This document shows positions 1 through 7,130 of a DNA stretch of 13,148 nt, piece by piece. A program made the translations under genes and the position numbers. Position 1 is the first letter of the stretch. Each line of letters starts with the position of its first letter. Below the pieces are notes generated by a model. It had not been told where the DNA came from, ran no database searches, and saw only the letters and a list, made by a program, of their open reading frames with translations. Origin of the DNA: an uncultured Eubacterium sp. (GTDB lineage Bacteria > Bacillota > Clostridia > Lachnospirales > Lachnospiraceae). The DNA lies in assembly GCA_934338065.1 (NCBI GenBank), contig CAKRGX010000030.1:1-13148 (forward strand). Direction: 5' to 3'.

Positions 1-72
1 CGGCTATATCCTTCCCACTACCGGGTGGATTCGGGACTTTAACCCGTTAGAAACGTGCGCCGCTAGGCGCAC
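1..72 (-). mobile_element. 5' end of a group IIC intron (RNA domain I), truncated by the window edge
   Basis: Read on the minus strand from position 72, the sequence opens with GTGCGCC, the canonical GUGCG-type 5' end of a bacterial group II intron. It closes at once into a perfect 7-bp hairpin (arms 55-61 and 66-72, loop of 4). Then comes a GGGTTAAAGTCCC element resembling the GGGUGAGAGUCCC stem of domain I in class C introns such as the Oceanobacillus one. The start lies 3 nt after the T-tract of an intrinsic terminator (76-108), and class IIC introns are known to insert just downstream of such terminators. The rest of the ribozyme and any reverse transcriptase/maturase gene would lie beyond position 1. 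Identification is by motif memory and context, not alignment. Confidence 0.72.
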
Positions 73-75
73 ATC

Positions 76-108
76 AAAAAAAGAGCCATCGGAATACACC
101 AATGGCTC
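76..108 (-). terminator. Intrinsic terminator of the antiporter gene
   Basis: On the minus strand a 10-bp stem with one mismatch (arms 83-92 and 99-108, loop of 6) is followed by seven T residues (seen as A at 76-82). It lies 17 nt beyond the antiporter stop codon. The same hairpin appears to have served as landing site for the group II intron that starts at 72. Confidence 0.88.
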
Positions 109-125
109 ATATAATTTTTATTTAT

Positions 126-1319
126 TTAAGCTTTTTTCTTTCTATCTGCAAATACAGGCTTCAATAAGATCGGCGCTACGATCGTTGTAATAATAACGAC
201 AATGACAACCGGTCCCATGATCTGTGCCCCCATCAGTCCGAGAGCTTCTCCTTTACTTGCTACGATCAGAGCCACTTCACCTCGTGATACCATTCCTACA
301 CCAATCTGTAAGGATTCCTTGTTCGTATAATGGCACAACTTTGCACCCAGACCACATCCGACAACTTTCGTCAATATAGCGATAAGCGTAAGCAGTATAG
401 CAAATAATATAATGGCGCCAGACATCTTTGGCAGTTGAACCTTTAATCCGATACTTGCAAAAAAGATCGGGGATAAGTACAGATAAGATAACGTTGAGAA
501 GCGCTTCATTAAGTAATCCTCTTTCTGTATCATGGATACTACCAGACCAGCAACATACGCACCGGTAATATCTGCCACACCAAAGAATTCCTCAGCAATA
601 TAGGACATCAACAGACAGAATACAAATGAAATAATAACATATCGCTGTAATCCGTTTTTCGTACGGTTGCTGTAATAATTAAAGAACTTATAGAACAAGT
701 ATCCTGCCACAACAGCAAAGATAAAGAAACCAACAATCTTCAATAATACAACCCATAATTTTACTGAAGGATCCGATACACTGGTAATAATTGTCAGGGC
801 AATGATACCAAGAATATCATCAATCACAGCAGCACCCAGTATGGCGTTTCCGGCACGGGAATTCAGTTTTCCAATTTCTTTGAGCGTCTCTACCGTAATA
901 CTAACGGAAGTAGCGGTAAGTATTACACCGATAAATATGTTCTGCAAGAGCAGACTGGATGATGCATCCGACTCAATCATACCGGGACGGTTAAAGAACC
1001 AGGCCGTTGCAAAGCCACCGATCAAAGGAACAATGACACCGATAACGGCAATGATCGTTGCTGCCTTCCCGCATTTCTTAAGTTCATGCACATCTGTCTC
1101 CATTCCGGCACAAAACATCAGAATCACAACACCGACCTCTGCTGTCTGCGTCAGGAACTCCGTCTGCGGAATAATATTAAAAATACCAGGTCCCAGGATC
1201 AGCCCGGCAAGCAGTGCCCCAACTACCTGAGGCATTTGAAAACGCCGTGTCACTAATCCCAGAAATTTCGTACACATTAATATCAATGCCAAATACAATA
1301 AAAAGTTACATGTTTCCAT
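126..1319 (-). CDS. CPA2-family Na+(K+)/H+ antiporter, membrane domain only
   Basis: Integral membrane protein of 397 aa, expected to exchange Na+ or K+ for protons and so help pH and salt balance. Hydrophobic segments cover nearly the whole length, about 11-13 helices, as in the Na_H_Exchanger family. Family signatures are GALLAGLILGPG (34-45), ATSVSIT (136-142, the unwound-helix region), the ion-binding aspartate pair D167-D168 in AAVIDDILG, PIFFASIGLKV (284-294) and SRGEVALIVA (345-354). It ends soon after the last helix, so it lacks the C-terminal TrkA_N/RCK domain of KefB/KefC-type channels. The ATG is preceded by AAAGGAGA at good spacing. It has its own promoter (1383-1410) and terminator, so it is probably a single-gene unit. 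Cation specificity cannot be read from the sequence. Confidence 0.9.
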   Translation of the reverse strand: METCNFLLYLALILMCTKFLGLVTRRFQMPQVVGALLAGLILGPGIFNIIPQTEFLTQTAEVGVVILMFCAGMETDVHELKKCGKAATIIAVIGVIVPLIGGFATAWFFNRPGMIESDASSSLLLQNIFIGVILTATSVSITVETLKEIGKLNSRAGNAILGAAVIDDILGIIALTIITSVSDPSVKLWVVLLKIVGFFIFAVVAGYLFYKFFNYYSNRTKNGLQRYVIISFVFCLLMSYIAEEFFGVADITGAYVAGLVVSMIQKEDYLMKRFSTLSYLYLSPIFFASIGLKVQLPKMSGAIILFAILLTLIAILTKVVGCGLGAKLCHYTNKESLQIGVGMVSRGEVALIVASKGEALGLMGAQIMGPVVIVVIITTIVAPILLKPVFADRKKKA

Positions 1320-1382
1320 AATGATAATCTCCTTTCAAAAAGCATTATAAAGAGAATTTTCCTATTCCTTTTTAGCAACTTC

Positions 1383-1410
1383 ATTATACTCTCTTAACCT
1401 TAAAAATCAA
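1383..1410 (-). promoter_or_regulatory. Sigma-A-type promoter for the antiporter gene
   Basis: On the minus strand TTGATT (1405-1410), a 16-nt spacer and a perfect TATAAT (1383-1388). The start codon is about 64 nt downstream of the -10 box. It lies between the trpB-like stop codon and the antiporter start. Confidence 0.65.
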
Positions 1411-1455
1411 GAAGAAATTTTGCTAATATTATATGTTTATTATCTCTCATTTTCA

Positions 1456-2838
1456 TTACTTTTCACAAGGAATCTTCGGAAGTTTAGCAATGCTTGCAGC
1501 AATCTCCTCATCCGTCAATTCATAATTCTGCATTTTCCCGTCATTAAATGCTTCATAGGCATACATGTCAAAATATCCTGTTCCAGTCAAGCCAAACAAA
1601 ATGGTTTTCTGCTCACCGGTTTCACGGCATTTGATCGCTTCATCCATAGCAACACGGATTGCATGGCTGCTCTCCGGTGCCGGCAGGATTCCTTCTACAC
1701 GGGCAAATTGTTCTGCTGCCTCAAACACCTCGGTCTGTTTGCGGCTGGTTGCTTCCATATAACCATCTGCGTACAACTGAGATAAAACCGTGCTCATGCC
1801 ATGATAGCGGAGTCCTCCTGCATGATTCGGTGCCGGCATAAAACTGCTGCCCAGCGTATACATTTTAGCCAGCGGACAGATTGCTCCCGTATCGCAATAA
1901 TCATACGCATAAGTTCCTCTTGTAAGACTAGGACAGGAAGCCGGCTCCACTGCGATAAACCGATAATCGGCCTCTCCTCTCAGCTTTTCTCCCATAAACG
2001 GTGCGATCAGTCCTCCCAGATTGGATCCTCCACCGGCACATCCAATGATGATATCCGGTTTTTCACCATATTTGTCTAATGCCAGTTTACTTTCCAGTCC
2101 GATCACTGACTGGTGCAGCATAACCTGTGATAATACAGAGCCTAATACATAACGATATCCATCCTGTGTAACGGCAGCCTCTACAGCCTCTGAAATAGCA
2201 CATCCAAGACTTCCGCCCGTACCGGGATGTTCTGCCAGGATCTTTCTTCCCACCTCAGTTGTATCCGAAGGCGACGGTGTAACATTCGCTCCATAGGTGC
2301 GCATAACTTCCCGCCGGAACGGCTTCTGCTCATAGGAAACTTTTACCATATATACCTGACAGTCAAGTCCAAGATAAGAACATGCCATGGAAAGTGCCGT
2401 TCCCCATTGTCCGGCTCCCGTCTCTGTTGTGACACCTTTTAATCCCTGTTTTTTCGCATAATACGCCTGCGCAATAGCGGAATTCAATTTATGACTTCCT
2501 GACGTATTATTTCCCTCGAACTTATAATAGATCTTAGCGGGCGTATCCAGATATTTTTCCAGACAGTACGCACGCACCAGTGGCGCCGGACGGTACATTT
2601 TGTAAAAATCAAGAATCTCCCCCGGTATATCTATGTATGCCGTATCCTGATCAAGTTCCTGTCTCGCAAGCTCCTCGCAGAAAATTCCTGTCAGATCTTC
2701 AACTTTTAATGGTTTTCCATCAGCAGGGTTTAACAATGGTGCGGGCTTATTTTTCATGTCTGCCCGGACATTATACCATTGCTTTGGCATTTCCTTTTCT
2801 TCCAGATAAATTTTATATGGTATATCTTTTTTACTCAT
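1456..2838 (-). CDS. trpB: TrpB2-type tryptophan synthase beta chain (PLP enzyme)
   Basis: Pyridoxal-phosphate fold-type II enzyme of 460 aa, expected to join indole to a serine-derived aminoacrylate to give L-tryptophan. The Schiff-base lysine is K117 in GSHKLN. The catalytic loop reads ETGAGQWG (139-146), with W where canonical TrpB1 has H. The glycine-rich phosphate-binding loop is GCAGGGSNLGG (266-276), and a GTGYFD motif lies at 419-424. The long N-terminal extension (EMPKQWYNVRADM) and APESSHAI (387-394) are also TrpB2 marks. No trpA or other trp gene is nearby, fitting TrpB2 enzymes, which lack the interface for TrpA; some archaeal members use O-phosphoserine. The start has AAAGGATAGGA before the ATG. 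It lies 39 nt after lysR and may be co-transcribed with it or use the weak promoter at 2870-2898. Substrate in this organism is inferred; indole salvage or serine deamination are both possible. Confidence 0.9.
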   Translation of the reverse strand: MSKKDIPYKIYLEEKEMPKQWYNVRADMKNKPAPLLNPADGKPLKVEDLTGIFCEELARQELDQDTAYIDIPGEILDFYKMYRPAPLVRAYCLEKYLDTPAKIYYKFEGNNTSGSHKLNSAIAQAYYAKKQGLKGVTTETGAGQWGTALSMACSYLGLDCQVYMVKVSYEQKPFRREVMRTYGANVTPSPSDTTEVGRKILAEHPGTGGSLGCAISEAVEAAVTQDGYRYVLGSVLSQVMLHQSVIGLESKLALDKYGEKPDIIIGCAGGGSNLGGLIAPFMGEKLRGEADYRFIAVEPASCPSLTRGTYAYDYCDTGAICPLAKMYTLGSSFMPAPNHAGGLRYHGMSTVLSQLYADGYMEATSRKQTEVFEAAEQFARVEGILPAPESSHAIRVAMDEAIKCRETGEQKTILFGLTGTGYFDMYAYEAFNDGKMQNYELTDEEIAASIAKLPKIPCEK

Positions 2839-2869
2839 CGCTTCCTATCCTTTCACTTTTTTACTTCAT

Positions 2870-2898
2870 AGTATAAATTAATTTTCTTCTCTGCGCAA
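2870..2898 (-). promoter_or_regulatory. Possible internal promoter for trpB2
   Basis: TTGCGC (2893-2898) and TATACT (2870-2875) are spaced by exactly 17 nt on the minus strand. They overlap the 3' end of lysR, with the trpB start about 31 nt downstream of the -10 box. The -35 match is only 4 of 6, so this is tentative. Confidence 0.35.
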
Positions 2899-3768
2899 AT
2901 CTTTTTGTTGATATCGTTCCAGCACCCTGTTGTAAAAAGTCCTTACTGCGGGTGCCATATTGTTCCGGTTCAATGCCGCAATGCCAATGATGCGATACGC
3001 TTCCGGATTAACCGGATAACAGTCCACCTGGTAAGGAATATCATTCATAACCATTTCCGGCATGAGACAGATTCCAAAACCATTTGCTACCATGGCAATC
3101 GTGGAAAGGTCATCTACTACATGATAACTTGATTGCACATTTAGGTGATTTTCTTTTAAAAAATTCTGTATATCGGCATCTGTACTCTCTCTCTGCGTAA
3201 CAAACTGACAGTTGCGCATCTCCTCAATTCCCATTGGCTCATTTGACCGTCTCATTCCACTCGGTACAACACAAAGCAAAGGATCGCGGCAAAGCGGTTC
3301 GATTGGAATATCTGCCGCACTGGATACAGACAAAAAACCCAGATCGACCAACCCGTTTTTAATCCAATACGCTACGTCGTCATAGGTTCCCTGAAATATC
3401 TCTATACTAATCCGTGGAAATTCCTCCTGAAAAGCTTTCATCAATTCCGGTATCCAATTGGTGCATACACTGGAAAAACATCCCACTTTAACTTTTCCCT
3501 GTTTCAAGCCATTAAACTCTGCGATTGCCTGCCGGAGGCTTTCATCACTGTTGAGGACGGCATTGACATAGGGAAGAAGGCGCTCCCCATAATTGGTAAG
3601 CGTAACTCCATTTTTTCCACGATTCAATACCGAAAAGCCAAGTTCAGACTCTAAGGCAGAGATCGCATGGCTGATAGCTGATGGTGTCAGGCCAAGCAGA
3701 TCGGAAGCCTTGCGAAAGCTTCCCTGTTCTGCTACTGTCTTGAACACCTGATAACTGATTAACGTCAT
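2878..3768 (-). CDS. LysR-type transcriptional regulator
   Basis: Protein of 296 aa, the usual length for the family. Residues 1-62 form the winged helix-turn-helix: the recognition region is SFRKASDLLGLTPSAISHAI (17-36), followed by LESELGFSVLNR and the wing VTLTNYGERLL. Residues from about 90 to 285 are the effector-binding domain, starting KVKVGCFSSV and containing LVDLGFLSV and NGFGICLMPE. The ATG follows GGGGAGCGG closely. LysR regulators often sit divergently from their target. This one is co-directional, 58 nt after porB and 39 nt before trpB2, so either or both could be targets. A short dyad GACTAA-N9-TTAGTC lies in the gap upstream (3809-3829, touching the porB stop codon) and might be an operator. 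The effector is unknown; a 2-oxoacid or aromatic metabolite would fit the neighbours but is speculation. Confidence 0.93.
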   Translation of the reverse strand: MTLISYQVFKTVAEQGSFRKASDLLGLTPSAISHAISALESELGFSVLNRGKNGVTLTNYGERLLPYVNAVLNSDESLRQAIAEFNGLKQGKVKVGCFSSVCTNWIPELMKAFQEEFPRISIEIFQGTYDDVAYWIKNGLVDLGFLSVSSAADIPIEPLCRDPLLCVVPSGMRRSNEPMGIEEMRNCQFVTQRESTDADIQNFLKENHLNVQSSYHVVDDLSTIAMVANGFGICLMPEMVMNDIPYQVDCYPVNPEAYRIIGIAALNRNNMAPAVRTFYNRVLERYQQKDLRREEN

Positions 3769-3826
3769 ATACCGCTCCCCATTCTAAGCACAATCTTAAA
3801 ATTTTCCTATCGACTAATTATCCGTT

Positions 3827-4771
3827 TTAGTCCCGATTACATTTATAAAGAAGATCTTCCCAACGGCGGTCAACTTCTGCCTGGAACTGTTCTATCAGCC
3901 CCTCATTGCCTTTTTTAAATAGATGTTTAAATCTCCCCTGCTCACGAAGAAAATCTTCGATTGGAAGTTTCTTCTTTGGTTCATAACTCAGCGTCCATTT
4001 TCCATTCTCAACTTCAAATAATGGCCAATAGCATGTTTCAACGGCAAGTTTGCATATTTTCATAATTTCCGGTGTATCATAACGCCACCCTCTAGGACAA
4101 GGGGTCATAACATTAAGAAAACTTGCTCCCTCAGTATAAATCGCTTTTTCTGCCTTACGATGGATATCCATAAAATTAGATGTCAGCGTTGTCTGTCCCA
4201 CATATGCCACATCATGGTCAGCAATGATACTTGCCAGATCTTTTCGGTTTTGCATCTTACCATTGGATTCTGTACCTACCGGAGTAGTCGTTGTATCAGC
4301 AAACTTCGGAGTAGCGGATGAACGCTGGATTCCCGTATTCATGTAAGCACCGTTATCATAACAGACATACACCATATCATGTCCACGCTCCATGGCACCT
4401 GACAAAGACTGGAAACCAATATCATAAGTTCCGCCGTCACCACCAAAAGCTATAAACTTAAATGTTTCCTCTTCCGGAAGTTTTCCCTTTTTCTTCAATA
4501 CACGATAAGCTGTCTCAACCCCACTTAACGTTGCTCCTGCATTTTCAAATGCGTTATGGATATAACTATCCTCCCACGCTGTATATGGATACATAAAGGA
4601 AGAAACCTCCAGGCATCCTGTTGCATTGGCAATCACGGCATGGTCTTCTTCATGCAGTGCTCTCAGGACTGCACGCACGGCAATCGTTGCTCCGCAGCCG
4701 GCACACATACGATGTCCCGGAGCCAGCCTCTCAGGCTTTTCCATCATCGTTTTTAAACTGTAATCGCTCAT
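3827..4771 (-). CDS. porB: 2-oxoacid:ferredoxin oxidoreductase beta subunit (TPP-binding, pyruvate type)
   Basis: Beta subunit of 314 aa that binds thiamine pyrophosphate and one [4Fe-4S] cluster and carries out oxidative decarboxylation of a 2-oxoacid to acyl-CoA, passing electrons to ferredoxin. The N-terminal GHRMCAGCGA (19-28) supplies C23 and C26; C53 (ATGCLE) and C225 (TPCPRGW) complete the four cluster ligands expected of the family. The TPP motif is GDGG at 111-114 with N140 in YDNGAYMNTG. GIQRSSATP (147-155) matches the active-site segment of pyruvate-type enzymes. It begins 5 nt after porA, with its ribosome site (AGAGGA) inside the end of porA. Pyruvate is the default substrate by similarity; branched-chain or aromatic 2-oxoacids cannot be excluded. 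Confidence 0.93.
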   Translation of the reverse strand: MSDYSLKTMMEKPERLAPGHRMCAGCGATIAVRAVLRALHEEDHAVIANATGCLEVSSFMYPYTAWEDSYIHNAFENAGATLSGVETAYRVLKKKGKLPEEETFKFIAFGGDGGTYDIGFQSLSGAMERGHDMVYVCYDNGAYMNTGIQRSSATPKFADTTTTPVGTESNGKMQNRKDLASIIADHDVAYVGQTTLTSNFMDIHRKAEKAIYTEGASFLNVMTPCPRGWRYDTPEIMKICKLAVETCYWPLFEVENGKWTLSYEPKKKLPIEDFLREQGRFKHLFKKGNEGLIEQFQAEVDRRWEDLLYKCNRD

Positions 4772-4776
4772 GTCTC

Positions 4777-5958
4777 TTATCCTCTCAATCCTATGTACTT
4801 ATATTCTTCGACTGCTGCTCCATCCACGATCATGCTCTCAAGTTCTCCAAACACCTGCTTCACTTCTGTCGTGGTAAAATCGCGTCCCGCCAGACCATAG
4901 ATATAATTAACGGCTTCGATCATGACTTTATTCTTAAACAAAGCGGCTTTTGTCTCACTTCCCAATGGTCCGCCATTGCCATTATAGCTTTCGCAGCGAT
5001 CCATAATAGCGACCGCTTTGCATCCCTTTAATGCCTCAGCAATCTCTTCTGCCGGGAATGGACGGAATACGCGAAGTTTCAACACTCCGACTTTTTTGCC
5101 TTGCGCACGTAATTCGTCCACTGCTTCCTTCGCAGTTCCTGCTGCCGATCCCATAAGCATCATAATATAGTCGGCATCCTCTGTTTTATATTCTTCAAAG
5201 AAACTAAAACCTCTTCCTGAAAGTTTCTTAAATTTTTCTGCCACTTCCGCAATGACCTGTTTGGAACTTTCCAATGCAAGTTCCTGATTTTTGCGCGCTT
5301 CCATCGCATAGTTTGATACTGAATATGGGCCGACCGCTATCGGCTTGCCCGGATTCAGCAAAAACTCCTCCGGATGGTATTCACCAACAAACTCTTTTAC
5401 AAGTTCATCTTCCAGCAGTGTAATATTTTCTACCGCATGACTTGTAATAAATCCATCCTGACAGATCATAACCGGAAGATGTACCCTTGTATCTTCTGCA
5501 ATCGGATATGCCTGTATAAAGTTATCATATGCTTCCTGGTTATTCTCAGCGTAGATCTGTATCCATCCGGTATCTCTTGCCCCCATACCATCGGTATGAT
5601 CACAGTTAATATTGATTGGACCGGACAAGGTACGATTGACCAACGCCAGCACTAACGGCATACGATTTGATGCTGCCAGTAGAAGCTCCTCCCACATTAA
5701 TGCCAGTCCGGCTGAAGATGTTGCTGTCAGACTTCTTGCACCTGCTGCTTCTGCACCAATCGTTGCACTCATAGACGAGTGCTCACTCTCAACAGGAATA
5801 AATTCTGTATTCATCTCACCATTTGCTATATAAGTAGATACCATCTGTGGTATTTCCGTGGATGGAGTAATCGGGAAAGCCGGCATAACATCCGGATTAA
5901 TCTGACGGATAGCATAAGCTACCGCTTCATTTCCTGACATACGTTCTTTGATCGCCAT
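4777..5958 (-). CDS. porA: 2-oxoacid:ferredoxin oxidoreductase alpha subunit
   Basis: Alpha subunit of 393 aa, full length for the four-subunit family. The N-terminal pyrimidine-binding half contains PAFPITPSTEIPQ (25-37), the VESEHSSMSATIGAEAAGAR segment, the SAGLALMWEE stretch, and NRTLSGPININCDHTD. The C-terminal transketolase-C-like half has GKKVGVLKLRVFRPFP and MDRCESYNGNGGPLG. Together these form the CoA- and TPP-contacting half of the enzyme that works with the beta subunit. The start codon overlaps the porD stop (TAATG), a layout expected to couple translation. N-terminal sequence FPITPSTE resembles Thermotoga-type PorA more than the single-chain clostridial pyruvate:ferredoxin oxidoreductase. 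Substrate preference remains inferred. Confidence 0.93.
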   Translation of the reverse strand: MAIKERMSGNEAVAYAIRQINPDVMPAFPITPSTEIPQMVSTYIANGEMNTEFIPVESEHSSMSATIGAEAAGARSLTATSSAGLALMWEELLLAASNRMPLVLALVNRTLSGPININCDHTDGMGARDTGWIQIYAENNQEAYDNFIQAYPIAEDTRVHLPVMICQDGFITSHAVENITLLEDELVKEFVGEYHPEEFLLNPGKPIAVGPYSVSNYAMEARKNQELALESSKQVIAEVAEKFKKLSGRGFSFFEEYKTEDADYIMMLMGSAAGTAKEAVDELRAQGKKVGVLKLRVFRPFPAEEIAEALKGCKAVAIMDRCESYNGNGGPLGSETKAALFKNKVMIEAVNYIYGLAGRDFTTTEVKQVFGELESMIVDGAAVEEYKYIGLRG

Positions 5959-6263
5959 TAGAAATTTCCCTCCTTCATCTCAATTGCACCAAATGGGCAT
6001 ACATTAGCGCAAATGCCACAACCTTTGCAATGATCATAATCAAAATCCAATCGTTTTCCTTCTTTTACCGGAATGCTGCTGTCCGGACATACCGGAGCAC
6101 ATAACAGACACTGCCTGCATTTATCAGCCACCAGCACGGGAGTATTGGTTCTCCACTCGCCTGTGTGAAAAAGTTTGGATGTTCCACCGTTAAAAACTTT
6201 CAATCCCTCAGTCAGTTCCTGATGTGGTGTCGTCTCATTGATTCTGGTCACATCTGTTCTCAT
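5958..6263 (-). CDS. porD: 2-oxoacid:ferredoxin oxidoreductase delta subunit (2[4Fe-4S] ferredoxin-like)
   Basis: Small electron-transfer subunit of 101 aa. It holds two classical CxxCxxCxxxCP clusters, CRQCLLCAPVCP and CKGCGICANVCP, each expected to bind one [4Fe-4S] centre and relay electrons from the alpha/beta core to ferredoxin. The reading frame is open up to 6362, overlapping porG. I chose the ATG at 6263 (MRTDVTRINE) because GGAGG lies 11 nt upstream. The ATG at 6281 would have its purine tract only 1 nt away, and the longest version begins inside porG with a sequence unlike the family. The gene starts 25 nt after porG and ends in a TAATG overlap with porA. Confidence 0.92.
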   Translation of the reverse strand: MRTDVTRINETTPHQELTEGLKVFNGGTSKLFHTGEWRTNTPVLVADKCRQCLLCAPVCPDSSIPVKEGKRLDFDYDHCKGCGICANVCPFGAIEMKEGNF

Positions 6264-6288
6264 CTTTTTACAATCCTCCATTCTCCCT

Positions 6289-6885
6289 TTATGCCTCATC
6301 CTGCATAATATCTTTTTCCAGTTCATCAAATGTCTGCTGCAACGCCAGCATATTTCCTTCAATTACTTCCGGTTTCTTCGCAAATTTATGTTTATATGAC
6401 GCGCGCATCTCCTGTAGGAAAATATGCTGTTCCATTACTTTACTGACTGCCACGATAGCAGCAAGCATTGGCGAATTAGGAAAATATTTTCCTAATGTCT
6501 CAACGGATATGCGTCTGGCATCTACGGTATACACACGTCCTTTGTATCCGCGTAGCTTTTCCACAATCTCATCACGTTTTTTAGGTGTATTAATCACAAT
6601 AGCACCTTCTTCTTTTAACCCTGATGTAACATCAACTGAATCTAACAATGTCTCATCTACAACGACTACATAATCTGGTGTGTATATATTAGAATGTACA
6701 CGAATCACTTCGTCACTAATGCGATTGTATGCTGTAATCGGCGCCCCCATACGTTCCGGACCATACTCAGGAAAGCCCTGTACATTACATCCTGTCTTGA
6801 ACGCCACATCTGCCAGCAAAAGAGCTGCCGTCTTAGCACCCTGGCCGCCCCGGCCATGCCATCTGATCTCTATTCCGTTCTTCAT
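6289..6885 (-). CDS. porG: 2-oxoacid:ferredoxin oxidoreductase gamma subunit
   Basis: Gamma subunit of 198 aa (named porC in Thermotoga usage), first gene of the operon. The family signature IRWHGRGGQGAKTAALLLAD starts near residue 7, followed by GCNVQGFPEYGPERMGAPI and YTPDYVVVVDETLL. In this enzyme class the gamma domain takes part in binding coenzyme A. The ATG is preceded by AAGGAGA at 6 nt. A TTTACA-N16-TATAAT promoter lies about 48 nt upstream of the start. The order gamma-delta-alpha-beta is that of Thermotoga porCDAB and Pyrococcus por/vor operons. No acyl-CoA-using partner gene lies in the window to fix the substrate. Confidence 0.92.
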   Translation of the reverse strand: MKNGIEIRWHGRGGQGAKTAALLLADVAFKTGCNVQGFPEYGPERMGAPITAYNRISDEVIRVHSNIYTPDYVVVVDETLLDSVDVTSGLKEEGAIVINTPKKRDEIVEKLRGYKGRVYTVDARRISVETLGKYFPNSPMLAAIVAVSKVMEQHIFLQEMRASYKHKFAKKPEVIEGNMLALQQTFDELEKDIMQDEA

Positions 6886-6933
6886 ACCGTTTCTCCTTAT
6901 CTGCTTCTTATCGAATTATACTCAGCACATCCT

Positions 6934-6961
6934 ATTATATCGAAGCTGGAAAAAATGTAAA
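6934..6961 (-). promoter_or_regulatory. Sigma-A-type promoter of the porGDAB operon
   Basis: On the minus strand TTTACA (6956-6961), a 16-nt spacer and TATAAT (6934-6939), giving a leader of about 40 nt. A second TATAAT (6915-6920) lies downstream but has no matching -35 box. Confidence 0.75.
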
Positions 6962-7019
6962 GAGAAAATGTTTAATTTCATTCATTTGTCAGATGATTTT
7001 TTTTCATGTAAGCTTTATA

Positions 7020-7048
7020 TTGGCTTATAAAAGAAAATGCTTTATAAT
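7020..7048 (+). promoter_or_regulatory. Likely promoter of the HD-GYP gene
   Basis: TTGGCT (7020-7025), a 17-nt spacer and a perfect TATAAT (7043-7048). The transcript would start near 7055 with a leader of about 75 nt that opens with a small hairpin, CTGCC-GGAG-GGCAG (7062-7075). I see no cyclic-di-GMP riboswitch consensus in this leader. Confidence 0.55.
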
Positions 7049-7130
7049 TATTTATAGACGGCTGCCGGAGGGCAGAATAACTTTTGTCCCTGACGGTATT
7101 TGCATAAGTAAAATAGGAATGGAGATTAGT

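Noticed and set aside
802..1230. 142-codon plus-strand frame inside the antiporter gene
   Set aside because: Antisense shadow; the opposite strand has full family motifs, ribosome site, promoter and terminator.
6264..6362. Longer start for the porD reading frame
   Set aside because: It overlaps porG by 74 nt and adds residues unlike the family; the ATG at 6263 has GGAGG upstream.
7049..7130. Cyclic-di-GMP riboswitch before the HD-GYP gene
   Set aside because: The leader is only about 75 nt and lacks the conserved GEMM elements.
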